A stretch of 61,217 nucleotides of DNA from an uncultured Clostridia bacterium (GTDB lineage: Bacteria > Bacillota > Clostridia > Christensenellales > Borkfalkiaceae). The stretch is taken from contig CANRGR010000002.1 in the NCBI GenBank assembly GCA_947630245.1, positions 1 to 61,217 on the forward strand, in the 5' to 3' direction. This document shows, piece by piece, positions 35,507 through 44,180 of this stretch (position 1 is the stretch's first letter; each line of letters starts with the position of its first letter). Both the position numbers and the translations under genes were made by a program. The notes beneath the pieces are model-generated. The model was not told the origin of the DNA. It searched no databases and saw only the letters and a program-made list of their open reading frames with translations.

Positions 35507-37153
35507 ATGCCACAGGACACCTTTACCTTGCGGCTCATCGCGCGCGAACTCGACTCCGCCCTCAAAGGCGGACGGATCAACCGCGTCAACCAGCCCGAAA
35601 AGGAAGAACTCTCTTTTATTATATACACCGGAAAACGCACGGTTAAACTCACGGTCAACGCAAATGCGTCCGACTGCGGCGTCTATTTTACGGAGGACGA
35701 GCAGGAAAATCCCCTCGTCGCGCCCAATTTCTGCATGCTTTTGCGAAAACATCTCACGGGCGCGGAGATCCTCGGCGTCGAGACGGACGGCTTCGAACGC
35801 ATTGTCGTCATCCGCATGATGTGTCTGTCCGACTTCTCCTCGACGCAGCGGGAACTGCGCTGCGAGATCATGGGCAAGTATTCCAACATCATTCTCACCG
35901 AGCGCGGCGCAATTCTCGGCGCGCTCAAAACGACCATGCTCGACGAAAACTGCAAGCGGGCGATCCTTGCGGGCGTGAAATACGTCCTTCCCGCCCCGCA
36001 GGACAAGGTGAATCCTCTCGATTTTGCCGCCCTCTCCGCCCTGCTTTGCAATCCGCCCGAGGACGGCGCCCGCTTCCTCTTCCGGCACGTTGCGGGACTT
36101 GCGCCCTGCACGGCGGAACAGATCGTCTCCTCCTTCCGCGGCGGGAACTTCGCACAGCATGTGTACGATTACATCTTCTCGGACGAAATCTCGCCCTGCG
36201 TGCTCGAAAAGGACGGCGTGCCGACCGACTTCTTCGCGCGGTCCGTGCGCGGGGCGATCCCCTTTGCGACGTTGAGCGAGGCGCAGAGCTATTTCTATGC
36301 CGCAAGGCGCGCGCGGGAAAAGTTCGAGGGCACAAAGCGGAAACTGCTCGCGGCGATTCGTACGGCGAAGAAGAAACAGGAGAAGCGGCTCGCCCAGATT
36401 GTGGACAAACAGCGGGAATGCGAGGGCATGGAGGAAAACAGAATCAAGGGGGAACTTCTTACCGCCAATCTCTACGCCCTCTCGCGGGGAATGAAGTCCT
36501 GCGAACTCGTGAATTACTACGACGAGACGGGCGCAACCGTGAACATCGCGCTCGACGAGACGATGACCCCCGCGCAGAACGCGCAGAGCTACTTCCGCCG
36601 CTACCGCAAACAGAAGCGCGCACTCGAATTTCTCGCGCCGCAGGCAAAGGAGACGGGCGACGAGCTCGAATATCTTCTGAGCGTCCTCGCGCTTGCGGAG
36701 TCGGCAAAGAGCGCGGAGGATCTGAAAGGGATCGAGGAGGAATTGCTCGCGGCGGGGCTCATCAAGGCGCAGGCGAAGCGCCCTTCGAAAAGGGCGGAGA
36801 TCCCCTTCCGCACATATGAGAAAAACGGCAAGCGGATTCTCGCGGGCAGAAACAATCTTCAAAACGACCGTCTCGTGCGGCAGAGTGCGCCCGACGACAT
36901 CTGGCTGCACGCGCAGAAATATCATTCCTGCCATGTCGTGATCGAGACGCACGGCGAAGAGATCGACGAGGAAACTCTCCTCTATGCGGCGCGGATCTGC
37001 GCGAGCTATTCGGACGCACGGGGCGGCGGGAAAGTTCCCGTCGACTACTGCAAGGTTCGCTACGTCAAAAAACCGCCCAAGAGCAGGGCGGGATTTGTGA
37101 TCTATACCGACTATAAGACGGCGCTTGTCGATCCGTCCGATCTTCCGAAGTAA
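35507..37153 (+). CDS. rqcH: Ribosome quality control protein RqcH (NFACT family)
   Basis: RqcH binds stalled 50S subunits and adds C-terminal alanine tails. The 548-residue protein starts MPQDTFTLRLIARELDSALKGGRINRVNQPEKEE, the NFACT-N domain, has a coiled-coil middle (AARRAREKFEGTKRKLLAAIRTAKKKQEKRLAQI, near 270-310) and ends with the NFACT-R/DUF814 domain: ILAGRNNLQNDRLVRQSAPDDIWLHAQKYHSCHVVIET. The start ATG has AAAGGAG upstream. It has an own promoter and converges on the YfbR-like gene, with 3 bp between their ends. Confidence 0.95.
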   Translation: MPQDTFTLRLIARELDSALKGGRINRVNQPEKEELSFIIYTGKRTVKLTVNANASDCGVYFTEDEQENPLVAPNFCMLLRKHLTGAEILGVETDGFERIVVIRMMCLSDFSSTQRELRCEIMGKYSNIILTERGAILGALKTTMLDENCKRAILAGVKYVLPAPQDKVNPLDFAALSALLCNPPEDGARFLFRHVAGLAPCTAEQIVSSFRGGNFAQHVYDYIFSDEISPCVLEKDGVPTDFFARSVRGAIPFATLSEAQSYFYAARRAREKFEGTKRKLLAAIRTAKKKQEKRLAQIVDKQRECEGMEENRIKGELLTANLYALSRGMKSCELVNYYDETGATVNIALDETMTPAQNAQSYFRRYRKQKRALEFLAPQAKETGDELEYLLSVLALAESAKSAEDLKGIEEELLAAGLIKAQAKRPSKRAEIPFRTYEKNGKRILAGRNNLQNDRLVRQSAPDDIWLHAQKYHSCHVVIETHGEEIDEETLLYAARICASYSDARGGGKVPVDYCKVRYVKKPPKSRAGFVIYTDYKTALVDPSDLPK

Positions 37154-37156
37154 AAA

Positions 37157-37738
37157 TCAAAGTCCTTCGAGATCGTCGAGGGTGAGCGAAAAGGCGGGCA
37201 CGAAGTGCTCGAAGAAGTAGTCGACGGAGCGCATATTCAGTTCGCAGAGCGCCTTCTTGATCGTCTTTTCCGCCTGCACGAACTCGTTGTTGCCCGAGCG
37301 GAGCTCTTCGAGGCACTTGATATAGGCGGAGAGCTTGTCCGCCGCCTTGACGAATTTATACTCGAAAGAGCTCTTGTCCGCTTGCAGGAAGGGGAAGATC
37401 TCCCCGCGCATCTCTTCGGGCAGGTTGGAGGCGATCTTCTCCACGGCGAGCTGTTCGAGCTTCTCGTATTCCCCGTGGATTTGCAGGTTGAAATACTTGA
37501 CGGGAGTGGGCAGATCGCCCGTCATCACCTCGCTGATCTCATGATAGAGGGCGTAAAAGACGGCTGTTTCGGTGTCGACGGAGCCCTTGAACACACTGCG
37601 TTCGATGGCGCAGAGGGCGTGGGTCAGAACGGCGACGGAATGGGAATGTTCCATGATATTCTCGTCGCGCACGGAGCGCATGAGCTGCCAGCGTTTGATG
37701 AACTTCATCCGGTCCATATAAGCGTAAAATTTATCCAT
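37157..37738 (-). CDS. YfbR-type HD-domain nucleotidase
   Basis: The 193-residue protein matches the 5'-deoxynucleotidase YfbR/HD family: WQLMRSVRDENIMEHSHSVAVLTHAL (near residue 18-45) and LYHEISEVMTGDLPTPVKYFN (near 75-95). The family normally has HD in the second motif (LHHDASE...); here it reads HE, so one metal ligand is Asp replaced by Glu, which could weaken or change activity. The ATG at 37738 is followed upstream by the TPP riboswitch of thiT on the opposite strand. Confidence 0.82.
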   Translation of the reverse strand: MDKFYAYMDRMKFIKRWQLMRSVRDENIMEHSHSVAVLTHALCAIERSVFKGSVDTETAVFYALYHEISEVMTGDLPTPVKYFNLQIHGEYEKLEQLAVEKIASNLPEEMRGEIFPFLQADKSSFEYKFVKAADKLSAYIKCLEELRSGNNEFVQAEKTIKKALCELNMRSVDYFFEHFVPAFSLTLDDLEGL

Positions 37739-37805
37739 TGGATTCCTCTTTTGTCCCGTTGCGGGAAATTTTTTTTATTATAGCACACTTTACGGGAAAA
37801 AACAA

Positions 37806-37834
37806 TTTACTTTGCGCCCGGAAGATGATATAAT
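37806..37834 (+). promoter_or_regulatory. Promoter of the TPP riboswitch-thiT transcript
   Basis: TTTACT (37806-37811) and TATAAT (37829-37834), spacer 17 bp, just before the aptamer. Confidence 0.82.
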
Positions 37835-37850
37835 AAGCATACAATTTATC

Positions 37851-37937
37851 CGTCGTGGGTGCCGTAAAAGGCTGAGATGATACCATTTGAATCGGACAAG
37901 GTAATACTTGAACGAAAGACAGGATTGATCAAAGAAG
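37851..37937 (+). promoter_or_regulatory. TPP riboswitch (THI element)
   Basis: The aptamer's conserved blocks are present: GTGGGTGCC, GGCTGAGATGATACC, TGAATCGGACAAGGTAATAC-like P4-P5 segment and a closing GAAAGACAGG helix. It senses thiamine pyrophosphate. An in-frame reading of thiT would start inside it, which is why the later ATG is used. Confidence 0.93.
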
Positions 37938-37944
37938 GAAATTT

Positions 37945-37974
37945 ACCCGCGCGTTTTGCCGCGGGTTTCTTTTA
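37945..37974 (+). terminator. Terminator of the TPP riboswitch
   Basis: ACCCGCG/CGCGGGT stem followed by TTCTTTT, 40 nt before the thiT start, the expected expression platform. Confidence 0.85.
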
Positions 37975-38014
37975 TGATTCGGGACGGGTAAAGAAAATTT
38001 TTTCGGAGGTTTTT

Positions 38015-39142
38015 ATGTTACTCAATTCCCTGCTTGCGGATTCCCTGTGGGATTCCCCCACCTGGTATCCGACCCTCTTCGACTCGCCCCTCAACATCGC
38101 GCGCGGCGTTGCGTTCTGGCTGACGCTCGCGCTTGCGATCGGCTTTGCGGCGGGCGCGCTTCTCTTGAAAGACAGTCCCCGCAGGAATTTCTTCCTGAAA
38201 TGCGGACTGTTTGCGGCGGTCGCCTACGCCTGCGCGCTCGGGCTGATGTTCCTCATCTGGACCTTCGTGGAGGACGGCATCCAGACGCTCCTCTTTATTC
38301 CCCTGCTTGTCCTCATCCTTGCGGTCGCCGTGTGCACGGTTTTGCTCGGCGTGAAACGGAACAAACTCACCTTCACGCTCTCGGGCTGTATCGTCGGGGC
38401 GGCGCTCGTTGCGGCGCTCGTCTGCCTCGGCGTGTACTACGCCCAAAACATCTCGGGCGACGGATATTTCAACTCGGACAATTCCTCCGTCAACCAGATC
38501 GTGCTGTACGTCTCCGCAGCCGTCCTCATCGTCCTGATCGTCGGGGGAGGATTTTTGTTCGGCAGAAAGGACAAGAGCGGCTTCGACGCAAAGTCGATCG
38601 CCTATGCCGCGATCTGCATTGCGATGAGCTTTGCGCTCTCCTATGTGCGGTTCGTCAAGCTACCGCAGGGCGGCTCCGTGACCCTCGCCTCCCTCCTTCC
38701 CCTCATGATCTATTCCTATATGTTCGGGACGAAGAAGGGCGTCTTTGCGGGGCTGGTCTACGGCATTCTGCAAGCGGTGCAGGATCCGTGGATCATCCAC
38801 CCCGCACAGTTTTTGCTCGACTATCCGATCGCATTCTCGGCGATCGGGCTTGCGGGAATGTTCGCAAAGACGAAATCGCTCGAAAAACTTCCCCAGCTGC
38901 AATTTGCCTTCGGCGCGATCGCCGCGAGCGCACTGCGCTTTGTCTGCCATGTGCTCTCGGGCGTATTCGCCTTCTCGGCGTATGCGGCGGATAAGGGTAT
39001 GCAGCCGTGGATTTACAGCCTCGTGTATAATTCCTTTGTGTTCGCGGACATCGCAATCGCGATCGCCGTCGGCGTGTTCCTGTTCTGCTCGAAGTCGTTC
39101 GTAAAACAGGCGAGAAAATTCAACGCGAAACCCGAGGAATGA
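38015..39142 (+). CDS. thiT: ECF thiamine transporter S component with extra N-terminal membrane domain
   Basis: The C-terminal half, from about residue 193 (KSIAYAAICIAMSFALSYVRF) to the end, is a ThiT/YuaJ thiamine-binding S component, with the typical QGGSVTLASLLPLMIYSYMFGTKKG and QDPWIIHPAQFLLDYPIAF stretches. Before it lie about 190 residues with five membrane segments that are not part of the usual ~200-residue ThiT. The whole protein is 375 residues. The ATG at 38015 has GGAGGT upstream; it lies after the riboswitch terminator, so TPP should repress the whole fusion. The role of the extension is unknown. Confidence 0.9.
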   Translation: MLLNSLLADSLWDSPTWYPTLFDSPLNIARGVAFWLTLALAIGFAAGALLLKDSPRRNFFLKCGLFAAVAYACALGLMFLIWTFVEDGIQTLLFIPLLVLILAVAVCTVLLGVKRNKLTFTLSGCIVGAALVAALVCLGVYYAQNISGDGYFNSDNSSVNQIVLYVSAAVLIVLIVGGGFLFGRKDKSGFDAKSIAYAAICIAMSFALSYVRFVKLPQGGSVTLASLLPLMIYSYMFGTKKGVFAGLVYGILQAVQDPWIIHPAQFLLDYPIAFSAIGLAGMFAKTKSLEKLPQLQFAFGAIAASALRFVCHVLSGVFAFSAYAADKGMQPWIYSLVYNSFVFADIAIAIAVGVFLFCSKSFVKQARKFNAKPEE

Positions 39143-39149
39143 GGCTTCC

Positions 39150-39500
39150 CTTTCTGTCATTCCGGGCGAAGGCAAGAAACTCCGCTTCTGTCATTCCGAC
39201 CCCCGAAGGGGGGAGAGAATCCCCTCGGTCGTTGTTGGATAAGGGGGCTCCTTCCTCACTTCGTTCGGTCGTCGGTATGACAGTGAAGGCTCTCGCTTGG
39301 CGCCCCTCGGGGTCCCCGCAAAAAGACGTAGTATTTTTGTGGGGTGGTATAGGGGAGCTCCGCCCGTAGGGCGGTGAGGGGTTTCTGAAACCCTTTCGGC
39401 TCACTACGTTCGCCACTTCCCCTATAAGGGGCAGCAAGGGGTGGCAGGGACGTTTCCGCTCTTCCGTCATTCCGAGCGCAGTCGATAAACATAACTTCCG
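39150..39500. repeat. Repeat island 4
   Basis: The 410 bp between thiT and rseP hold no gene. They contain CTGTCATTCCG units (39155 and 39189), the CCTCACTTCG...CGGTATGACAG unit (near 39255), an 80-bp unit (39303-39385) nearly identical to 8468-8550, and an ACCCTTTCGGCTCAC...CCACTTCCCCT unit (39389-39440) that recurs at 55932. A short GCCCCGCC/GGCGGGGC hairpin with a T-rich tail at about 39500-39540 on the plus strand may end the thiT transcript. Confidence 0.75.
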
Positions 39501-39552
39501 CCCCGCCGCAATTCTGCGGCGGGGCGGTCTGTTTTTCTGCAAAATATCGAAT

Positions 39553-40851
39553 TTACACAAACTGCAAGATATCGACGAGTACCGCAAACCCGAGGAGCAA
39601 AACAAGCCCGACGACGTGGATAATCGCCTCCACTTTTCGGTTGATGGGTTTTCCGCGCACCCATTCGATGGCGGTAAAGACGACCTTGCTCCCGTCGAGC
39701 GCGGGAATGGGGAGAAGGTTGAACACGGCAAGGTTGACGCCGATGTAGCTTGCGATTTCGAGGAAGGATTGGAATCCCTGCCGCACGACCTTCGACGTCA
39801 TGGTGATTGTGGCGACGGGACCGCCGAAGGCGGACAGCCCGAGCTTTCCCGTGAGCAGTTCCCCGAGCACGCGGAAGATCGAGCCCGCGATCTTGAACGA
39901 GTAGATGAAGCCCCGCCCGATCCCTTCGAAGAACCCGAACCGATAGGTGTCGGTGGTGAGGTCGTAATACTTCGTCCCGTCCCGCTCGACGATCCCCGCG
40001 CCGAGCGCCTTCCAGACGACGGCAAGTTCGGTACTGTTCTTGACCTCGACGTCCGCGCGGAGCATGACGTCGACTTCCTCCGTTGCCCGCTCCCCGTTTT
40101 CGTCCACGCGGGAGACGAGAAAGCGCACGATACTCCCCTGCGTCTTTTTGTTGAGCGCCTGCGCGAGATCGGTGGTAAGATAGATCTTATGCCCGTCCGC
40201 TTCGAGGAGGATGTCCCCCGCGCGGAGGGAATATTCGTTATATTCCGCGTTTTCGGCAGGTTGAACGCTGTCAAAGCGGACGACCGACTGCCCGTACGCC
40301 GTAAAACAGATGAAAATCAGAAAGAGCGCGAGCAGATAGTTCATGAGTGCGCCCGACACGAGCACGATGATCCTCTGCCAGCAGGGACGGTTGGTAAAGT
40401 ATCCCGCGGAATCCCTCCGCGTCCCCTCCGCCTCGGGTGCGCGCGGCTCTTCTTCGGGCTTCTCCGCGGGGTTCTCTGCGGGCTTTTCTGCGGGGTTCTC
40501 CGCGGGCTTCTCTTCGGACATCTCCTCGAACGGGGGAGCGTTCCGTCCTTCGTCCTCGCTCTCTTCCGCCTTCTTATCCTTCTCCTCTTCTTCGAGCCCG
40601 TCCTCGCCCGCAAAGGCGCAGTATCCGCCGAGCGGAATGAGGCGGACGGCGAAGAGCTCGCCCGTCTTTTTGCTCCTGCGCTTGAAGAGGGCGGGACCGA
40701 AACCGATCGAAAACTCGTCGATGGTAAATTTGAAGATCTTGCCCGCGATGTAGTGCCCGAACTCGTGGATGGTGATCATGACGAGCAGGATGAGAATGGC
40801 GAGCAGGACGGAGCCGACGGTGCCCCAGACAGAAAGAAGATTATTTCCCAT
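39553..40851 (-). CDS. rseP: Site-2 protease RseP
   Basis: A membrane metalloprotease of the intramembrane RIP type. The 432-residue protein has the zinc motif HEFGH at residues 29-33, a cytoplasmic loop and a PDZ domain (about 200-270), and the second motif NLLPIPALDG near the C-terminus. It ends the pyrH-frr-uppS-cdsA-dxr-rseP operon and overlaps dxr by 11 bp. An unusual acidic low-complexity insert (EEKPAENPAEKPAENPAEKP, near residue 115-135) sits in the first loop and is encoded by a short tandem repeat. In other bacteria RseP activates anti-sigma factors; the sigma cassette at 3.7-6.7 kb is a possible but unproven target. Confidence 0.94.
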   Translation of the reverse strand: MGNNLLSVWGTVGSVLLAILILLVMITIHEFGHYIAGKIFKFTIDEFSIGFGPALFKRRSKKTGELFAVRLIPLGGYCAFAGEDGLEEEEKDKKAEESEDEGRNAPPFEEMSEEKPAENPAEKPAENPAEKPEEEPRAPEAEGTRRDSAGYFTNRPCWQRIIVLVSGALMNYLLALFLIFICFTAYGQSVVRFDSVQPAENAEYNEYSLRAGDILLEADGHKIYLTTDLAQALNKKTQGSIVRFLVSRVDENGERATEEVDVMLRADVEVKNSTELAVVWKALGAGIVERDGTKYYDLTTDTYRFGFFEGIGRGFIYSFKIAGSIFRVLGELLTGKLGLSAFGGPVATITMTSKVVRQGFQSFLEIASYIGVNLAVFNLLPIPALDGSKVVFTAIEWVRGKPINRKVEAIIHVVGLVLLLGFAVLVDILQFV

Positions 40852-41929
40852 AGATTGATCTCATAGCATATGCGCGCGCGCGAAGATCCGCCTGTTCGAG
40901 GGCCTCGAAGGAGTCGCAGGATTCCTTCGGCAGATGATTCAGCACACATTCGATAGTTTCTGCGATTTGGGGGAAGGTTATCCTTCCGTCCAGAAAGGCG
41001 CGGACGGCGATCTCCGCCGCCCCGTTGAGAAGTGTCGGACAAGTCCCCCCTTCCCTTCCCGCCGCAAGCGCGAGGGAAAAGCAGGGAAATCGCTCCGCGG
41101 GAAGCCGTTCGAAGTGAAGCGCGCCGATTTGTTCCAAATCGGGTTCCGCCGCGCACGGCAGGCGCTCGGGATAGGTGAGCGCGAGCTGAATGGGAAGGCG
41201 CATGTCGGGATACCCGAGCTGGGCGATGACGGCGCCGTCCTCAAACGCGACGAGGGAATGCACGATGCTCTCGGGGTGGACGACCGCCGCGATCTTTTTG
41301 AACTCCGTATCGTACAGCCATTTCGCCTCGATGACTTCATACCCCTTGTTCAGGAGCGTCGCGCTGTCCACGGTGATCTTCGCGCCCATCTTCCAGGTGG
41401 GATGGCGCAGGGCGTCCGCCGCGGTCACGGTCTTTAATTTCTCCGCGGAAAAGTGCAGGAACGGTCCGCCGCTCGCGGTCAGAATGAGCCTTCGGAAGGG
41501 CGCGTCCCTGCGGAAGGACAGCGCCTGAAAGAGCGCGGAATGTTCGCTGTCCACGGGCACGATCTCCACACCCTTCGCTTTCGCCTCGCGCATGACGATC
41601 TCGCCCCCGCAGACGAGGGATTCCTTATTCGCGAGCGCGATCTTCTTGCCCGCCCGCACGGCGGCGAGAGTATAGGCGAGCCCGCAGAATCCCCCGCAGG
41701 CGATGAACGCGACGTCACAGTCCTCGAAATACGCCTCCTTCGGGCGCGCGTCCGAGGCGGCGCAGACGGCGAGCGCGGGAGAGAACTCCGCGGCGAGCGC
41801 GTTCAGCTCCTCCCCGTTCCCGCCGCAGACGAGCGCGGAAAAACAAAATCTGTCTCTGTTGCGGCGCACGACGTCGGCGACCTGTCTGCCGATACTGCCC
41901 GTACACCCGATGAGCGCGATCCTGATCAT
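40841..41929 (-). CDS. dxr: 1-deoxy-D-xylulose 5-phosphate reductoisomerase
   Basis: The MEP-pathway enzyme that makes 2-C-methyl-D-erythritol 4-phosphate. The 362-residue protein starts with the NADPH motif GCTGSIGRQVADVV (near residue 8), and has ALANKESLVCGGEI, VPVDSEHSALFQAL, the LTASGGPF block and WKMGAKITVDSATLLNKGYEVIEAKWLY. It lies between cdsA and rseP in a conserved envelope operon. The ATG at 41929 has a modest GGGAAGG upstream. Confidence 0.96.
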   Translation of the reverse strand: MIRIALIGCTGSIGRQVADVVRRNRDRFCFSALVCGGNGEELNALAAEFSPALAVCAASDARPKEAYFEDCDVAFIACGGFCGLAYTLAAVRAGKKIALANKESLVCGGEIVMREAKAKGVEIVPVDSEHSALFQALSFRRDAPFRRLILTASGGPFLHFSAEKLKTVTAADALRHPTWKMGAKITVDSATLLNKGYEVIEAKWLYDTEFKKIAAVVHPESIVHSLVAFEDGAVIAQLGYPDMRLPIQLALTYPERLPCAAEPDLEQIGALHFERLPAERFPCFSLALAAGREGGTCPTLLNGAAEIAVRAFLDGRITFPQIAETIECVLNHLPKESCDSFEALEQADLRARAYAMRSIYGK

Positions 41930-41997
41930 GACCTTCCCCGGATAAAAATGTCCGCCGCAGCGGACAGGATTTACGAACTTTGTTTATTTTATGCGGC

Positions 41998-42894
41998 TCA
42001 GCCGATCGACATGAGCCGAAGCAAAAAGACGAGATAGACGATACATCCCGCATAGAGGGCGGAATCGATGCGGTCGAGCACGCCGCCGTGTCCCGGAAGG
42101 AGCTTTCCCATATCCTTGATTCCGAGTTTGCGCTTGACCGCGCTCTCCGCGAGATCGCCGATCTCCGCCGCCGCGGCGGCGAGGATCCCCATAAAGAGGA
42201 AAAAGACGAGCTCTCCCCCATAGGAGAAGTAGGGCGGAGGCAGCGCCGTGCCGTATGCCGTGGGACCGAGCGCATAGAACTGCAAGAAGAAGAGCGCAAG
42301 CGCGCCGAGCGCGCCGCCGAACAGCCCGCCGAGCCCGCCGACGACCGTCTTATTCGGGCTCACATGGGGAGACATCTTCCGCGGATACTTCTTCCCGAGA
42401 AGTCTGCCGAACACATAGGCAAAGCAGTCCGCAAAGGGACAGATCGCAAAGACGAAAAGAACGCCGATCTCGGAAAAGACCGCAAGATGATTGACGGCGG
42501 AGAGCACCGCGAGGAAGAACGTCGGGTACGCAAACGCCAGAAAGGACAGCCCGGCGGTTTCGAGCGACGCCTTCTCATGGCGGAAGATGAGCGGCGATAA
42601 AATCGCAAGGACGCCCGCCGAAAACGCGGCGAGCGTGAATCCGCCCGCATAGAGCGGGAAGAAGGACGCCGAGAGCGTACAGCACAGCATGACCGCCGCC
42701 GAGGACGCGCCTACGATCCGGCGGGAAACGCGGTCGAGCCTGTCCCCGAGGGCGCGGAGCATCTCAAATTCCCCCGCCGCGCAGAAGAGCAGCAGAAGGA
42801 GATCGAAAAAGAATACATGGACGTATCTCCTCAACAGGAAAAAGGCGAGGAGAACGGCGAGATATACAATTCCCGTAATCAGTCGTTTTTTCAT
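41998..42894 (-). CDS. cdsA: Phosphatidate cytidylyltransferase
   Basis: CdsA makes CDP-diacylglycerol for phospholipid synthesis. The 298-residue protein is highly hydrophobic (about eight membrane segments) and has the complete family signature in its C-terminal part: SAVKRKLGIKDMGKLLPGHGGVLDRID (near 255-280). It is encoded 15 bp after uppS and 69 bp before dxr. Confidence 0.95.
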   Translation of the reverse strand: MKKRLITGIVYLAVLLAFFLLRRYVHVFFFDLLLLLFCAAGEFEMLRALGDRLDRVSRRIVGASSAAVMLCCTLSASFFPLYAGGFTLAAFSAGVLAILSPLIFRHEKASLETAGLSFLAFAYPTFFLAVLSAVNHLAVFSEIGVLFVFAICPFADCFAYVFGRLLGKKYPRKMSPHVSPNKTVVGGLGGLFGGALGALALFFLQFYALGPTAYGTALPPPYFSYGGELVFFLFMGILAAAAAEIGDLAESAVKRKLGIKDMGKLLPGHGGVLDRIDSALYAGCIVYLVFLLRLMSIG

Positions 42895-42909
42895 AATTCA
42901 TCCCGCAAA

Positions 42910-43593
42910 TCAGATCTTGCCGTATCTGCGGTCGCGGGCGGCGAAGTCCGCAACGGCGCGGTCAAAATCCGCATTCGTAAAGGCGGGGAACATCTTTTCG
43001 GAGAAGTAAAATTCGGAATATGCGCACTGCCAGAGCAGGAAATTGGAGATCCGTTTCTCTTTTCCCGTGCGGATGATGAGATCGGGATCGGGCAGCTCCG
43101 CAGTGGAGAGCAGAGCGGAAAAGGACCCCGCGTCCACTTCCTCTCCCCTTCTGACCGCCTCGTTGACGGCGCGCACAATCTCCTGCCGTCCGCCGTAGCC
43201 GATGGCGAGGGTGAGCGTTCCCTTCGTTCCCGCGCGCGTCTGTTCCTCCCCCGCGCGGACGAGATCGGAAACGTCTGCGGGAATCAGCCCGAGATCGCCG
43301 ATGATCTTCATCCGCACCCCCTTCTGTTCGAGAATGGCGGCGTTTTTGAGGAAATATTCGCGGAAGAGGGAGAAGAGCGCGTCGAGCTCCTCCCGCGGGC
43401 GGGAAAGATTCTCCGCCGAGAGCGCGTAGAGCGTCATAAACTCCACGCCGCGGGAAAAGGCGTGGTCCGAAAGGGAAATCATTCGATTCATGCCCGCGCG
43501 GTGACCCGCACTGCGGGGCAGAAGCCGTTTTTTCGCCCAACGGCCGTTGCCGTCCATAATGACGGCGACGTGACGCGGAATCAGTTCCTCCAT
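42910..43593 (-). CDS. uppS: Undecaprenyl diphosphate synthase
   Basis: UppS extends farnesyl diphosphate to the C55 carrier for cell wall synthesis. The 227-residue protein starts MEELIPRHVAVIMDGNGRWAKKR, with the substrate-binding DGNGRW at residues 14-19, then ITLYALSAENLSRPREE-like sequence (FMTLYALSAENLSRP) and the C-terminal DPDLIIRTGKEKRISNFLLWQCAYSEFYF. Its ATG overlaps the frr stop (TGATG), so translation is coupled. It is near the usual lower size limit for the family. Confidence 0.95.
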   Translation of the reverse strand: MEELIPRHVAVIMDGNGRWAKKRLLPRSAGHRAGMNRMISLSDHAFSRGVEFMTLYALSAENLSRPREELDALFSLFREYFLKNAAILEQKGVRMKIIGDLGLIPADVSDLVRAGEEQTRAGTKGTLTLAIGYGGRQEIVRAVNEAVRRGEEVDAGSFSALLSTAELPDPDLIIRTGKEKRISNFLLWQCAYSEFYFSEKMFPAFTNADFDRAVADFAARDRRYGKI

Positions 43594-44162
43594 CAGACGG
43601 TGAGCAGCTCCTTTTCTTTGGCGGAGACCGTCTTGTCGATGTTCTCCACGCACTTCGAAACGGCTTTCTCGACGTCCTGTTCGGCGTTGGACGCCTCGTC
43701 CTCGGAGATCTCCTTCCCCGTTTTGAGCTTTTTGATTCCCTCCATCGCCTCTCTGCGGATGTTGCGCGCGGCGACTTTGGTCTCTTCGCCCATCTTGCGG
43801 ACCTGTTTGACAAGGTCTCTTCTGCGCTCCTCGGTGAGTTCGGGGAACACAAGGCGGATCACGGTGCCGTCGTTGGAGGGATTGATGCCGACGTTCGACG
43901 CCTGGATCGCCTTCTCGATGTTTTTCAGAAGCGATTTGTCCCACGGGGAGATGACGAGGCATCTCGCGTCCGACACGGCGATGTTCCCCACCTGGTTGAT
44001 GGGCGTCATCGCGCCGTATGCGTCCACAAGAACTTTATCGAGGACATGCGGATTTGCGCGCCCCGCGCGGATGGCGGCATAATCGTCTTTGAGGACGCCG
44101 ACCGCTTTGTCGAGTTTCTCGTCGAGGACGAGCAGAATCTCTTCCAATTTTTCGTTTTCCAT
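43593..44162 (-). CDS. frr: Ribosome recycling factor
   Basis: RRF splits post-termination ribosomes with EF-G. The 189-residue protein has the typical RAGRANPHVLDKVLVDAYGAMTPINQVGNIAVSDAR core and the helical bundle with VRLVFPELTEERRRDLVKQVRKMGEETKVAARNIRR. It follows pyrH by 18 bp. The ATG at 44162 has a weak Shine-Dalgarno, probably served by coupling to pyrH. Confidence 0.96.
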   Translation of the reverse strand: MENEKLEEILLVLDEKLDKAVGVLKDDYAAIRAGRANPHVLDKVLVDAYGAMTPINQVGNIAVSDARCLVISPWDKSLLKNIEKAIQASNVGINPSNDGTVIRLVFPELTEERRRDLVKQVRKMGEETKVAARNIRREAMEGIKKLKTGKEISEDEASNAEQDVEKAVSKCVENIDKTVSAKEKELLTV

Positions 44163-44180
44163 ATATGCCTCGCAAAAATT

